Source: an uncultured Chthonomonas sp.
GTDB taxonomy: Bacteria; Armatimonadota; Chthonomonadetes; Chthonomonadales; CAJBBX01
Length of the DNA stretch: 54,997 nt
Assembly (NCBI GenBank): GCA_903885605.1
Contig: CAISJD010000001.1
Span: forward strand, 1-54,997
Direction: 5' to 3'
Under the pieces are notes generated by a model. It was not told where the DNA came from. It saw only the letters and a program-made list of their open reading frames with translations, and did not search any database. Shown here piece by piece: positions 30,503-39,283 of the stretch. Within the stretch, counting starts at the first letter, position 1; each line of letters opens with the position of its first letter. A program made the translations under genes and the position numbers.

Positions 30503-30807
30503 GGCGTCGGCCCGGTGCGGCCGGTGCGGTCGCCTGAGAGCAGCAGTTGGACGCCCTTGCCTGCCACCATCGAGCCGCAGAGGCAGGCCAGCAGCAGGAT
30601 CGCCAGCCGCGTGAGCAGGCGCATAAATGAAGCGCCCAGCGCCATGGCCGAAGCCGCCGAGGCGCCGCCGGCGTCCGGTATGCCCGCCTTGGGGTCAGCC
30701 AGCATCCCAAAGGCGATCCGCAGCACGATGCCGATCACCCCGATGCCGATCACGAACGCCAGCACCCCCAGCGTCTGTTGTGTTCGGCCTGTGCCGGAGC
30801 CTGCCAT
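30499..30807 (-). CDS. Small membrane protein at the end of the cobalt/nickel transporter operon
   Basis: 102 residues with hydrophobic segments near 12-32 (LGVLAFVIGIGVIGIVLRIA) and 62-85 (FMRLLTRLAILLLACLCGSM), plus an Ala/Gly-rich loop between them. Unknown family. The ATG shares one nt with the TGA of the ECF ATPase gene (TGATG), which implies translational coupling and an accessory role in the transporter, by inference. Both ends overlap neighbouring coding sequence. Confidence 0.62.
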   Translation of the reverse strand: MAGSGTGRTQQTLGVLAFVIGIGVIGIVLRIAFGMLADPKAGIPDAGGASAASAMALGASFMRLLTRLAILLLACLCGSMVAGKGVQLLLSGDRTGRTGPTP

Positions 30808-31643
30808 CAGCGTCCATCCTCGCCATGGGTGTGTCTGCCCGCATGGGTATGCGGGTGGGCATGGCTGTCGTCGTCGTGAGCGTGCGCGTGCGTATGGATA
30901 AGGTTCGCGCGCTCCAGCAGTTCAAGGTCGTCAAGTATGGCTCCTGCCGGCCCGTCGGCGACCAGGCCGCTGCCTGACCCGAGCACGATGGCTCGGTCCG
31001 CCACCTCGGCGGCCAGATGGAGGCTGTGCGTGGCGGCTACGATGGTCTTGCCCGCCGCCGCCAGCTGATGCAGCATATCGATGAGCCAGCTCTCGCTCTT
31101 CGGGTCCAGCCCGGTCGTGGGTTCGTCCATCAGTATGACACCAGGGTTCACGGCCAGTGTGCAGGCCAGGGCGACTCTTCGCTTCTCACCGCCCGACAGG
31201 CGGAACGGGGCGCGGTCCATGAGCCGCTCGATGTCGAATGATGCTGCCAGTTCGTGCGCCCGGCGGCGCGCTTGGTCGGCGGCCAGGCCCAGGTGCAAGG
31301 GGCCGAACATCAGTTCTTCCTCAACGGTGGGCGAGAAGAGCTGGGCGTCGGCATCCTGGAATACGAAGCCGACGCGGCTGCGGAACCAGCGCGACAGGGC
31401 GGCGTCGCGCAGGATGTCCGGCGAGACTTCGCGGCCGAACGCGCAGATCCGGCCCGCCGTCGGGGCCATCAAGACGTCCATCAGGCGCAGCAGTGTGGAC
31501 TTGCCCGCACCATTGGCTCCCAGCAGCATGACGGTCTCGCCGCGGCCGATCTCGAACGAGACCTCGCTTAGCGCCGCGGGTCCCTGAGCGTAGGCATACG
31601 ACACGCCCCTCAGGCTGAAAGCAGGCTCGCCGGCCGGGGTCAT
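30807..31643 (-). CDS. cbiO: ECF transporter ATPase with His-rich tail (CbiO-type)
   Basis: Energising ATPase of a cobalt/nickel ECF importer. ATG 31643 overlaps the CbiM/Q stop as ATGA, giving 278 residues; the frame extends upstream but inside the previous gene. Walker A LLGANGAGKSTLLRLMDVL, Q-loop GFVFQDADAQLF, signature LSGGEKRRVALACTLAV, Walker B VILMDEPTTGLDPKS, H-loop VAATHSLHLAAEVAD. The last 30 residues are an extra tail with ten His alternating with small residues (HTHAHAHDDDSHAHPHTHAG), which likely binds Ni2+ or Co2+. Confidence 0.92.
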   Translation of the reverse strand: MTPAGEPAFSLRGVSYAYAQGPAALSEVSFEIGRGETVMLLGANGAGKSTLLRLMDVLMAPTAGRICAFGREVSPDILRDAALSRWFRSRVGFVFQDADAQLFSPTVEEELMFGPLHLGLAADQARRRAHELAASFDIERLMDRAPFRLSGGEKRRVALACTLAVNPGVILMDEPTTGLDPKSESWLIDMLHQLAAAGKTIVAATHSLHLAAEVADRAIVLGSGSGLVADGPAGAILDDLELLERANLIHTHAHAHDDDSHAHPHTHAGRHTHGEDGR

Positions 31644-33577
31644 GTCTGCGCTCCCAACAGCAGTGAAACCGCCGTGGCGCCGCCGACCCCGGCGAGCCAA
31701 GCCCAGTCCATCGGAGCCAGCCGTAGCGGCTCCCCCGTCACGAACTCGCCTCGCCACCCGCGGGAGACCATGGCCGCGTGGATGTCATCGGTCAGCTGCA
31801 GGGACTTCCAGATGAGTACCGCGGCCACGGCTCCGAGATACTGCCGGCCCCTGCCGGCCGGGGTGGTTCCCGGCGTCCTGCTGCGGCGGGCCGTGAGCAT
31901 CTCTTGCAGCGTGGCCAGGATCACGGCGGTGTACCGATAGGTCATCTCCAGCACTACCGTCAGTGAGCGAGGGGCTCCCAGGGCTCCCAGGCCGCGAAGC
32001 AGGAGTTGCCAGCGCGTGCAGGAGACCACCACCGAGACGCCCACGAGGCAGAGCAGGACGCGCGTGCCGGCAAGCGCCACGTAGCTCAAGCCGTGAGCGG
32101 TGATCGACAGGTACGGGTCGTGGAGCAGGACCAGGAGAGCCGGTGCGGTCCGGTCGAGGCTGAAGGCTGCGGGGAGGATGCCGGCCGCGCTGAACATCAC
32201 CGTGCCAAGGCCGGCCCGCGCCCAGATCCGCAGCGGAGGAGCACCGGAGAGGAGGCTCAGCGCCACGACCAGGGCCGCCATGGCGGCGACCGAAGCCCAT
32301 GACCTGGCGCAGGCGCAGCCAACCAGCAGGACGCCTAGGCCGATCACCTTGGCGCGTGGGTCCAGGGCCTGTACCGGGCCGGCAATCCGCGACCACTCCT
32401 CCAGACGGAGGGTGTCCGCCGCCGCGCCGGAGATGCCGGTTAGCGACCGCTCCAAGAAGTCGGCGCCTCGCCGTCGCTCTGCAACCGGTGGGTCGTCGCT
32501 GCCCTGGTCCGCAAGGAGCCACTCCGGCAGCTTGCCGGTGCCGGAGGCGCCGCCGCCGCTCGGCGGGGTAGGGCCGTCGTCGGGGGGCGGACCGCGTCGG
32601 CGCCCCACGGCCGCCGCTATGCCCAGCCCGAGCAGCAAGGCCACTGCGCCGCCGGCAAGGCCGGATGCGATATAGGCCGCCGGGCCCCGCTCGGCGTTGT
32701 AGTCTGGCAGCAGGTTGAAGCCCTTCCAGCCTTGCTGTTCCACCCTGGCGCCCATGCTTGGCGTGTAGCCGGCCATCTTGCTCAACGTGGCCTGGTCCCA
32801 CTCGCCCCAGGCCTCGCCCGTAGCAAGCAGGCCGAGCGGCGCCATCGCGACGAGTAGCGCCAGAGTCACCCATCCCGGCTTCAGGTTCACGCGGGAGCCG
32901 GCGTCCGTCGATCCCTCGGTTCCGACCAGACCTCCGGCATGGGCGAAGCGCAGCGCGAACGCGGTGATCGCGCCCTCGATCAGGCCCACCACGGCGAGAT
33001 GGGGGATCACCAGTGCGGGAACCGTGACCCGCAGGTCGAACGGGAAGTAGAGCGCCCGGCCTGCCGCGTCATGGCTCACCGCGGGTTGGATGCCCAAGAT
33101 GATGGCCGTCAGCAGGGCCGCGATGTTGGCGCCCAGGTAGCCCGCCACGAAGGCCGCCACGGCCCGGCGTCGGGCGGAGCACCGCCCCGCGGCGACGGCG
33201 CGGTACGCTGCGTAGCCCACCAGCGGCATGCCCAAGGCCATCGTGAAGCTGTTTGCGCCCCATGCCAACACGCCGCCGTCGCCGAAGAACAGGGCCTGCA
33301 CGAGCAGCGCCACGCTGGCCGCCATGATGGCCGCCCACGGGCCCAGCAGGATCGCGACCATGACGGAGCCCACCGGGTGTGCGGTGGTGCCGCCGATCAC
33401 CGGGACGTTGAACATCTGGAGGACGAAGCAGAAGGCCGAGGCCATCGCCAGGAACGGCGCCTGACGCGTGTCAAGATCCAGCCGTAGCCGCCGGGCTGAG
33501 TACCACCACGCCGGGGCCATGGCCGCCCCGGCCACGGCGCATGTGGCGGGACTGATCATCGCGTCAGGGATATGCAT
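31640..33577 (-). CDS. Fused cobalt/nickel ECF transporter, CbiM-(N-like)-CbiQ in one chain
   Basis: 645 residues joining subunits that are usually separate. Residues 1-220 are the substrate-binding S component CbiM/NikM: it begins MHIPDAMISP, whose N-terminal Met-His metal site is essential in the family, with NVPVIGGTTAHPVGSVMVAI. About 230-325 is the CbiN-like part (LATGEAWGEWDQATLSKMAG, then LLPDY and a transmembrane helix). A Pro/Gly-rich linker follows, then from about 370 the T component CbiQ (EWSRIAGPVQALDPRAKVIG, QMTYRYTAV-like EMTYRYTAVILATLQEML, DDIHAAMVSRGWRG). Spaced 22 nt after the glycyl radical enzyme; stop overlaps cbiO. Confidence 0.9.
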   Translation of the reverse strand: MHIPDAMISPATCAVAGAAMAPAWWYSARRLRLDLDTRQAPFLAMASAFCFVLQMFNVPVIGGTTAHPVGSVMVAILLGPWAAIMAASVALLVQALFFGDGGVLAWGANSFTMALGMPLVGYAAYRAVAAGRCSARRRAVAAFVAGYLGANIAALLTAIILGIQPAVSHDAAGRALYFPFDLRVTVPALVIPHLAVVGLIEGAITAFALRFAHAGGLVGTEGSTDAGSRVNLKPGWVTLALLVAMAPLGLLATGEAWGEWDQATLSKMAGYTPSMGARVEQQGWKGFNLLPDYNAERGPAAYIASGLAGGAVALLLGLGIAAAVGRRRGPPPDDGPTPPSGGGASGTGKLPEWLLADQGSDDPPVAERRRGADFLERSLTGISGAAADTLRLEEWSRIAGPVQALDPRAKVIGLGVLLVGCACARSWASVAAMAALVVALSLLSGAPPLRIWARAGLGTVMFSAAGILPAAFSLDRTAPALLVLLHDPYLSITAHGLSYVALAGTRVLLCLVGVSVVVSCTRWQLLLRGLGALGAPRSLTVVLEMTYRYTAVILATLQEMLTARRSRTPGTTPAGRGRQYLGAVAAVLIWKSLQLTDDIHAAMVSRGWRGEFVTGEPLRLAPMDWAWLAGVGGATAVSLLLGAQT

Positions 33578-33599
33578 TCACAGGCTCCAGCGCTGCCGT

Positions 33600-35930
33600 T
33601 CAGCCTCGCGCATGCTTGGTCCGGGCGACGATATGCTCCTGCATCTCGCGGTCGAGAAGCCGGAACTGCTGGCTGAAGCCCGACACCCGCACACAGAGGT
33701 TCGCGTACCGGCTCGGATCCTCCTGCGCGGCCCGCAGCGTTTCGGCGCTGACGACGTTGAACTGCAGTTGGCCCACGCGCAGTCGCACGGCCGCCATGAG
33801 CAGGTCGGCGAACGCGCCGATGCCGCCCGACTCGAGGAGGACCGGATCCAGCTCCAGGATCGCCGAACTGCTGGCGGCCACCCGATGGTGCGGCAGCGCG
33901 GCCAGCGAGCGGACCACGGCGGTGAGGCCGTGCGTGTCCCGTCCCTGGCCCGGCGAGACGCTATAGGCGAGCGGCTCTCCGGCGCGGCGCCCGTCGGGTG
34001 TGGCGCCGGTGGCGCGGCCCATGGGCAGCATGAGCGTGAACGTGAAGAGGTGCGTGAAGAAGCGGCCGCCCCGCACCGTCTGGTGGCCGTCCAGTACGTC
34101 GCAGTACATATCCACGAGCCGAGCCGCCATGGCGTCCGGCGCGGCGTCGTCATTGCCGTACCGGGCGCAGCGCATCAGCCTGCCCCGCAGCGCTTCATGG
34201 CCCTCGAAGTCCGCGCCCAGAGCCAGAAGGACCTCGTCGGCGGTGGACGAACCATCGACGTACAGCACCTGGTTCAAGGCCGCCAGGCTATCGGCCGCGT
34301 TGGGCACTCCCATGGCCGCGCTGGAGTGGTAGTTGTACCGAGCGCCCCCTTCCATGATATCCATCCCTCGGCCGATGCAATCGTCGGTGAGGATCGAGAG
34401 GTAGGGGAGCCGGTACTGGGCCTGGTGCGCCGTCTCGGCCGAGTTCGAGCCGTAGACCGACCACGCCGCGAAGTGCTCGAACTGCTGCTTGAACGCCGCC
34501 ACCACGTCGTCCATGCACGCGCATTGGCGCAGGTCGGGGCCCTCGGGGCCGATCTGGCGGCCGTCGCGCGGGTCGCGGCCGCCATGCAGCGTGAGCTCCA
34601 GCACGCGGGCCAGGTTGATCCAGTGGCTTACGGCGTGTGGCGACGCCTTGCCCGGCACCGTGATCTCGATGCAGCCGATCGCGGCGTAGCCCCGCGCATC
34701 CTCGATCGGGACGCCATGGTCCACAAGCGCCGGGATGAGCGCCTCGTCATTGAAGAAGAAGGGGATGCCGCCGCCGCGGGCCACGAGCTCGAGGCATCGC
34801 GTGACGAAGGGCCTCGGCGACCCGTTGTGCAGGCGAGCGGAGAGGCACCGCACGAAGTCCATCGCCTCGGTCACGTCGAGGACGAGATAGCTCAGCGGGT
34901 TCACGGCGTCGGAGCCATCGGGGTGCTGCCCGCCTACCATCATCTGCTGCACGTCGTAGGGCATGTAGAGCTTGAGCCACAGCTCCGCCAGTAGCTCGGA
35001 AGCCTCGGCGAGCGTGGTGCGCCCGGCGGCCAGGTCGGCCTCGAGGTAGGGCCACAGTATCTGGTCGATGCGCCCGATCCCATTGGCGTTGACGCCGTCC
35101 TCCCACACGGTGACCATATGGGCGAACCAGAGCGACTGCACGGCCTCGGCGAAGGTGCGTGCCGGCTCTGCGGGCACTCGCTCGCAGATATTGGCCACGG
35201 TCTGAAGGCGTGTGCGCGTTGCCTCGTCGGGCGCCTCGGTCATCTTGGCGCGCAACCCCTCGGCGTGACGGAGGCCCAGCCCTTGCGCCGCATCGGCCAC
35301 CGCGTGGAACGCCCAGAGGGCGGCCCGGCGTTGCGGCGCCTGCGGATCGGTCGGGGCTTGGGCGGCGACGGCCTCCCCGATCCGGTTGCGGATGCCCGTG
35401 AAGCCTTCTGATAGGACCCGGCTGTAGTCGCGGATGCTGTGGTTCAGGTCGGTGCCCCAGACCTGCACAATGGCTCGGTCCTGGGCTTCGCGGAGTTCCG
35501 GCGGCCAACCAGCGACCGGCGCCAGCGACTGCCACGCAAACGGCTGCGAGGCCACCCAGTCGCGCATCTCCTCGACGGCCTCGGCGGGCAGTCCGGCCGC
35601 GACAGCCCGCTCAACCACGTCGGAGCCCAGATGTGAGCGGAAGCCGATGTAGCTGTGGTCCCCGCCATGCTCACCGGCCAGCGAGGCGTCGCCGCACAGC
35701 CCCAGCGGAATCTCACGGATCACGGCTGCCAGGGAGACCCCGAAGCGCTCCGGCAGTGATGCGCCGTCAGCGCGCACCCATTCACGGAGGAAGAGGTAGT
35801 CACGCCATGCGGCCAGGAGCGGCTGCGTCGGAGTTTCCATCCGCCGCTTCCGCAGCGTGGCCAGGCGGGGTGAGAGCCGGAAGCGGTCGCCGGTCAGCAT
35901 CGTCGCGTTCTCCTCACGAGGGTCGCCCAT
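33600..35930 (-). CDS. Glycyl radical enzyme (pyruvate formate-lyase family)
   Basis: 776 residues of the PFL/diol-dehydratase superfamily. The active-site Cys is in AAIGCIEITVPGK (mid-chain), and the C-terminal glycyl radical segment reads CVRVSGFSQQF, keeping the essential Gly of RVxGYxAxF with Phe for Tyr. Also HDDCTG-like segment TDDCIGRGMDIMEGGARYNY and TATPDGR-like ATGATPDGRRAGEPL are present. Only one Cys at the active site argues against PFL itself; substrate unknown. No radical-SAM activase gene is nearby. ATG 35930 has GGGAG upstream; ATG 35900, after GAGGAG, is an alternative. Requires anoxic conditions. Confidence 0.88.
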   Translation of the reverse strand: MGDPREENATMLTGDRFRLSPRLATLRKRRMETPTQPLLAAWRDYLFLREWVRADGASLPERFGVSLAAVIREIPLGLCGDASLAGEHGGDHSYIGFRSHLGSDVVERAVAAGLPAEAVEEMRDWVASQPFAWQSLAPVAGWPPELREAQDRAIVQVWGTDLNHSIRDYSRVLSEGFTGIRNRIGEAVAAQAPTDPQAPQRRAALWAFHAVADAAQGLGLRHAEGLRAKMTEAPDEATRTRLQTVANICERVPAEPARTFAEAVQSLWFAHMVTVWEDGVNANGIGRIDQILWPYLEADLAAGRTTLAEASELLAELWLKLYMPYDVQQMMVGGQHPDGSDAVNPLSYLVLDVTEAMDFVRCLSARLHNGSPRPFVTRCLELVARGGGIPFFFNDEALIPALVDHGVPIEDARGYAAIGCIEITVPGKASPHAVSHWINLARVLELTLHGGRDPRDGRQIGPEGPDLRQCACMDDVVAAFKQQFEHFAAWSVYGSNSAETAHQAQYRLPYLSILTDDCIGRGMDIMEGGARYNYHSSAAMGVPNAADSLAALNQVLYVDGSSTADEVLLALGADFEGHEALRGRLMRCARYGNDDAAPDAMAARLVDMYCDVLDGHQTVRGGRFFTHLFTFTLMLPMGRATGATPDGRRAGEPLAYSVSPGQGRDTHGLTAVVRSLAALPHHRVAASSSAILELDPVLLESGGIGAFADLLMAAVRLRVGQLQFNVVSAETLRAAQEDPSRYANLCVRVSGFSQQFRLLDREMQEHIVARTKHARG

Positions 35931-36006
35931 AGGATACTCCCTGCACGCATTCCCGGCGCGCGGTTATCGATTGTAGCGGGAAGTCGGCTGTCAGGGAGCG
36001 CCAATC

Positions 36007-36035
36007 TCGACGCGAATAAGGATGCGTGGTAGACT
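36007..36035 (+). promoter_or_regulatory. Putative promoter of the 122-residue unknown gene
   Basis: TCGACG (36007-36012), 17-bp spacer, TAGACT (36030-36035). Weak matches but ideal spacing and position, 38 bp before the chosen start. Confidence 0.4.
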
Positions 36036-36072
36036 GACCGCGTAAGGCGATTCTGCAATGGAGGGTATACAC

Positions 36073-36441
36073 GTGTCAGGATTTTCCATTGAGGAGATGA
36101 AGGCGGCCAACTGGCGGCTTCAGTTCACCGTGACGATGACCGACGAGTTCGCCTCGCTGGCCAAGTTGCTGACGGATGATGACCCCAGGAACGCCGTGCT
36201 CGAGCATGCACGTCAGTGCTCGGACGTTGTGGTGCGCCTGGGCGGCCTGGCCCCCGTCGTCCCGATCAGGCCCGAGTACCACCGCGGCATGACCGATGCG
36301 GTGCCCATCGCGAAGATGGACGGCAGCGGCTCGATCCTATGCAACCGCCGCGGCCGCCCCAACCGGGAAGCGCGCGACTACATGCTGGCAGAGAACGCCC
36401 GCATCGACTGGACACAGAGCCGGTTCGTTAAGAAGGGCTAG
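36073..36441 (+). CDS. Conserved-looking hypothetical protein
   Basis: 122 residues, not recognised. I chose GTG 36073 because GGAGGG lies 8 nt before it; ATG 36058 would place that sequence inside the gene. The product starts MSGFSIEEMKAANWRLQFTV, is mixed charged and soluble, and ends with a basic part (SILCNRRGRPNREARDYMLA). No membrane segment and no obvious metal site. It is a single-gene unit between a plausible promoter and a strong hairpin. Confidence 0.62.
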   Translation: MSGFSIEEMKAANWRLQFTVTMTDEFASLAKLLTDDDPRNAVLEHARQCSDVVVRLGGLAPVVPIRPEYHRGMTDAVPIAKMDGSGSILCNRRGRPNREARDYMLAENARIDWTQSRFVKKG

Positions 36442-36467
36442 CCCACCCGGCCCCGAATACTAAGTGG

Positions 36468-36494
36468 CGCCCGCCGGAGTGTCTCCGGCGGGCG
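36468..36494 (+). terminator. 11-bp hairpin after the unknown gene
   Basis: A perfect 11-bp stem (36468-36478 with 36484-36494) with a 5-nt loop, 26 bp after the stop. It lacks a clear T-run. Confidence 0.7.
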
Positions 36495-36695
36495 TACCAT
36501 AGCTCGCGGCGGCATGACCGGCATCGGCGCGAAAGCAGCCATGTCGGTCGCAGGGGACGGTATGTGGAACGGCTCCAGATGTAGCTGCATGAGTGCATCT
36601 TCGTCCCCTGCTGTCCCTGTTACTATCGCGCCGAAGCCGAATCCGGAAGGCCGTGGCGCAGTTTTCCGCACCGTTCTACAGGATCGGGCCGTCGG

Positions 36696-36725
36696 TTGAC
36701 GCCCAGGCGCTTCGTTCGCCATACT
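36696..36725 (+). promoter_or_regulatory. Promoter of the nucleoside-type ABC operon
   Basis: TTGACG (36696-36701), an 18-bp spacer and CATACT (36720-36725). Transcription would begin near 36732, only about 3 nt before the ATG at 36735, so the message may be leaderless. Confidence 0.55.
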
Positions 36726-36734
36726 GCAGGCGAT

Positions 36735-38270
36735 ATGCGCGCCGATAATCCCCCTGCCGTGCACATGCGGAACATCACCAAGCGGTATCCCGGCGGCGTG
36801 GTGGCCAACAACGCTATCTCCTTGACGGTGCTTCCGGGGACTGCGCACGCCGTCGTCGGCGAGAACGGCGCGGGCAAGTCGACCTTGATGGGGGTGCTGT
36901 ACGGTAGCGTCCGGCCCGATGCCGGCTCCATCGAGATCGATGGGGCGCCCGTGACGTTGCGCCGCCCAGCCGACGCGATTCGGCACGGCATCGGCCTGGT
37001 CACGCAGCACACCACCATGATCCCGGCCCTCACAGCACTTGACAACGTCCTCCTGGGCTTCGAGCCAGTCCGTTTCGGTACGCTGGATCGGCGAACCGGC
37101 CGCCGCCGCGTGGAGGAACTCTCCGCCCAGGCCGGCATCGAGGTAGATTGGCTGGCCTCCGCGGACACGCTCTCTGTCGCCGCGCTGCAGAAGGCCGAGA
37201 TCGTCAAGGCGCTCTATCGCGGCGCCCGGGTCCTCATACTGGACGAGCCGACAGCGACCTTGGCCCCGGCCGAGGCCGACCGTCTCTTCGCGGTGGTGCA
37301 GGGCATCGTGGCGTCAGGAGCGTCTGTGCTCTTCATCACACACAAGTTGCGCGAGGTGCTGGAGCACAGCGGCCATGTGACCATCCTCCGCGGCGGCGCC
37401 AAGACCGGTGACCGGGTTACCTCCGAGACGAACGCCGATGAATTGGTTTCGCTGATGCTGGGTGCGGATCGGTCTGCCGTGCGGTTGGAGCAGCCACAGC
37501 GCGATCGTTCCGAACCGAGCGACGTCTCCCTGCAGGTGAGAGCGCTCACCGTGCGCGGGCGCGGCGGGAGGCCTGCCGTCCACTCCGCCGACCTGACGGT
37601 GCGGACCGGCGAGGTGCTGGGCGTGGCCGGCGTCGACGGAAGCGGCCAACGTGAGCTGGCTGAGGCTATTGTAGGCCTTCGGCCCACAGTCTCCGGCTCC
37701 GTACTGCTGTGCGGCGAGGATGTGACAGGCAGCTCCGTGGCGTTCCGGGCTGCGGCCGGCATCGCCTATGTGCCCGAGGACCGCCACCGCGAGGGGCTGA
37801 TCCTCGATTTCGACCTCGCTGAGAACCTCCTCCTCGGCAGGCATCGCGATGCGTCCGCCGGCGGTGGCAGGTTCCTCCAGCGCCGCCGCGTGCTGGCCGA
37901 CGCCGAGCGGCTGCTGACCGAGTCGGGCGTGGCGTCTGCGGGTCCGCTGTCGCCGGCATCATCGCTTTCGGGCGGGAACCAGCAGAAGGTCGTCGTGGCC
38001 CGTGCGCTGGCCCGCAACCCTCGTGCCCTGGTCGCCATGCAGCCCACCCGCGGCCTCGACGTGGGAGCCTCTGCGGCGGTCTATGACGCCATTCGCGCAC
38101 ATACGGCCGCAGGCATGGGGGTGCTGCTCTTCTCGTTGGATCTGGACGAGTTGCGCGAGGTGTCCGATCGCATTGCCGTCATGTACAACGGCCGCATCGC
38201 CGGTGTCCTGGATCGCGACGAGGCCGGCGTCGAGCGGCTGGGCAAGCTGATGACCGAGGGGCGGCCATGA
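36735..38270 (+). CDS. Nucleoside/sugar-type ABC importer ATPase, two fused NBDs
   Basis: 511 residues with two nucleotide-binding domains, as in the BMP-linked nucleoside importers (NupO/YufO, RbsA layout). First NBD: Walker A VVGENGAGKSTLMGVLYG, signature-like LSVAALQKAEIVKALY, Walker B LILDEPTATLAP. Second: degenerate Walker A VAGVDGSGQRELAEAIVGL, signature LSGGNQQKVVVARALA, then AMQPTRGLDVGA in place of the usual DEPT. I chose ATG 36735; an upstream TTG at 36696 coincides with the -35 box. The stop overlaps the first permease by 4 nt. Confidence 0.92.
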   Translation: MRADNPPAVHMRNITKRYPGGVVANNAISLTVLPGTAHAVVGENGAGKSTLMGVLYGSVRPDAGSIEIDGAPVTLRRPADAIRHGIGLVTQHTTMIPALTALDNVLLGFEPVRFGTLDRRTGRRRVEELSAQAGIEVDWLASADTLSVAALQKAEIVKALYRGARVLILDEPTATLAPAEADRLFAVVQGIVASGASVLFITHKLREVLEHSGHVTILRGGAKTGDRVTSETNADELVSLMLGADRSAVRLEQPQRDRSEPSDVSLQVRALTVRGRGGRPAVHSADLTVRTGEVLGVAGVDGSGQRELAEAIVGLRPTVSGSVLLCGEDVTGSSVAFRAAAGIAYVPEDRHREGLILDFDLAENLLLGRHRDASAGGGRFLQRRRVLADAERLLTESGVASAGPLSPASSLSGGNQQKVVVARALARNPRALVAMQPTRGLDVGASAAVYDAIRAHTAAGMGVLLFSLDLDELREVSDRIAVMYNGRIAGVLDRDEAGVERLGKLMTEGRP

Positions 38271-39283
38271 TCCTCCGTCGCCTGGCTCCCGTCGTCCAGC
38301 CGCTGCTTTCGGTTCTGGGCGCCTTCGTCGTCGCGGGCATCGTGGTCTGGGCCTGCGGCGGCAGTCCGTTCGAGGCGCTGAGTGCCCTCTTGCAGGGCTC
38401 CTGCGGTTCCTCTACGGGCCTCTTGCGCACGCTATCCAAGGCCACGCCGCTGCTCCTGAGCGGCCTGGCGGTGGCCGTGGCGCTTCGGGCGGGCCTCTTC
38501 AACATCGGAGCCGAGGGGCAGCTGATCCTGGGCGCCCTTGCGGCCGCGTGGGCGGGCCATGCGTTCACAGGCCTGCCCGCATGGATCCACATCCCGATCT
38601 GCCTGGCCGCCGGAGTGCTCGTGGGTGGCCTCTGGGCGGCCATCCCCGGCGCCCTGCGTGCCTGGCGAGGGTCGCATGAGGTCATCGTGACCATCATGCT
38701 GAACTACCTCGCCATCCAGTTCGCGCACTTCCTGGTCAACGGCGTCATGAAGGATCCCGGCAGTATGGCCCCGGCCACAGCAATGGTCGAGCCGTCGGCG
38801 CGGCTCTGGGCGGCCGCGGACGGCAGCAACTTCTCGGCGGGCTTCGGATTGGCGCTTCTTGCCGCCGTGGGTGTGGCTGTGTTGCTACGGCGCACCGCAC
38901 TGGGCTTCGAAATCCGGGCGGTCGGACTGGGTGCGGATGCCGCCCGCGTGGCCGGGGTCAACGTGGGCCGGACCATGGTCTCGGCCATGGCTCTCTCCGG
39001 CGCGCTGGCCGGGCTGGCAGGCGCCATCGAGGTGTTGGGCGTCCACCGGCGCTACCTCGATGCCTTCTCGCCGGGGTACGGCTTCGACAGCATCGCGGTG
39101 GCCCTGCTCGGCGGCGGCAGCCCTGTGGGTGTGACCCTCTCGTCGCTTCTGTTCGGTGGCCTGAGCGCCGGCGCGACCTACATGGAGGCCTGGACCCACG
39201 TGCCGCGGCAGATCGCGGGCATTGTCCAGGGCGTGGTCATCTTCTCGGCGGGCGCCCGGTACCTGAAGGGTCGCCGGCGATGA
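38267..39283 (+). CDS. ABC importer permease 1 (NupP/YufP-type)
   Basis: 338 residues with about 9 hydrophobic helices. Family marks: AVALRAGLFNIGAEGQLILG near residue 75, GSHEVIVTIMLNYLAIQF near 130, and GFDSIAVALLGGGSPVGVTL near 270. These fit the BPD_transp_2 permeases of nucleoside and simple-sugar importers. ATG overlaps the ATPase stop (ATGA). Confidence 0.92.
   Translation: MILRRLAPVVQPLLSVLGAFVVAGIVVWACGGSPFEALSALLQGSCGSSTGLLRTLSKATPLLLSGLAVAVALRAGLFNIGAEGQLILGALAAAWAGHAFTGLPAWIHIPICLAAGVLVGGLWAAIPGALRAWRGSHEVIVTIMLNYLAIQFAHFLVNGVMKDPGSMAPATAMVEPSARLWAAADGSNFSAGFGLALLAAVGVAVLLRRTALGFEIRAVGLGADAARVAGVNVGRTMVSAMALSGALAGLAGAIEVLGVHRRYLDAFSPGYGFDSIAVALLGGGSPVGVTLSSLLFGGLSAGATYMEAWTHVPRQIAGIVQGVVIFSAGARYLKGRRR

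Noticed and set aside
36696-36734. TTG start for the ABC ATPase
   Set aside because: The codon is part of a good -35 box and the added residues do not belong to the family.
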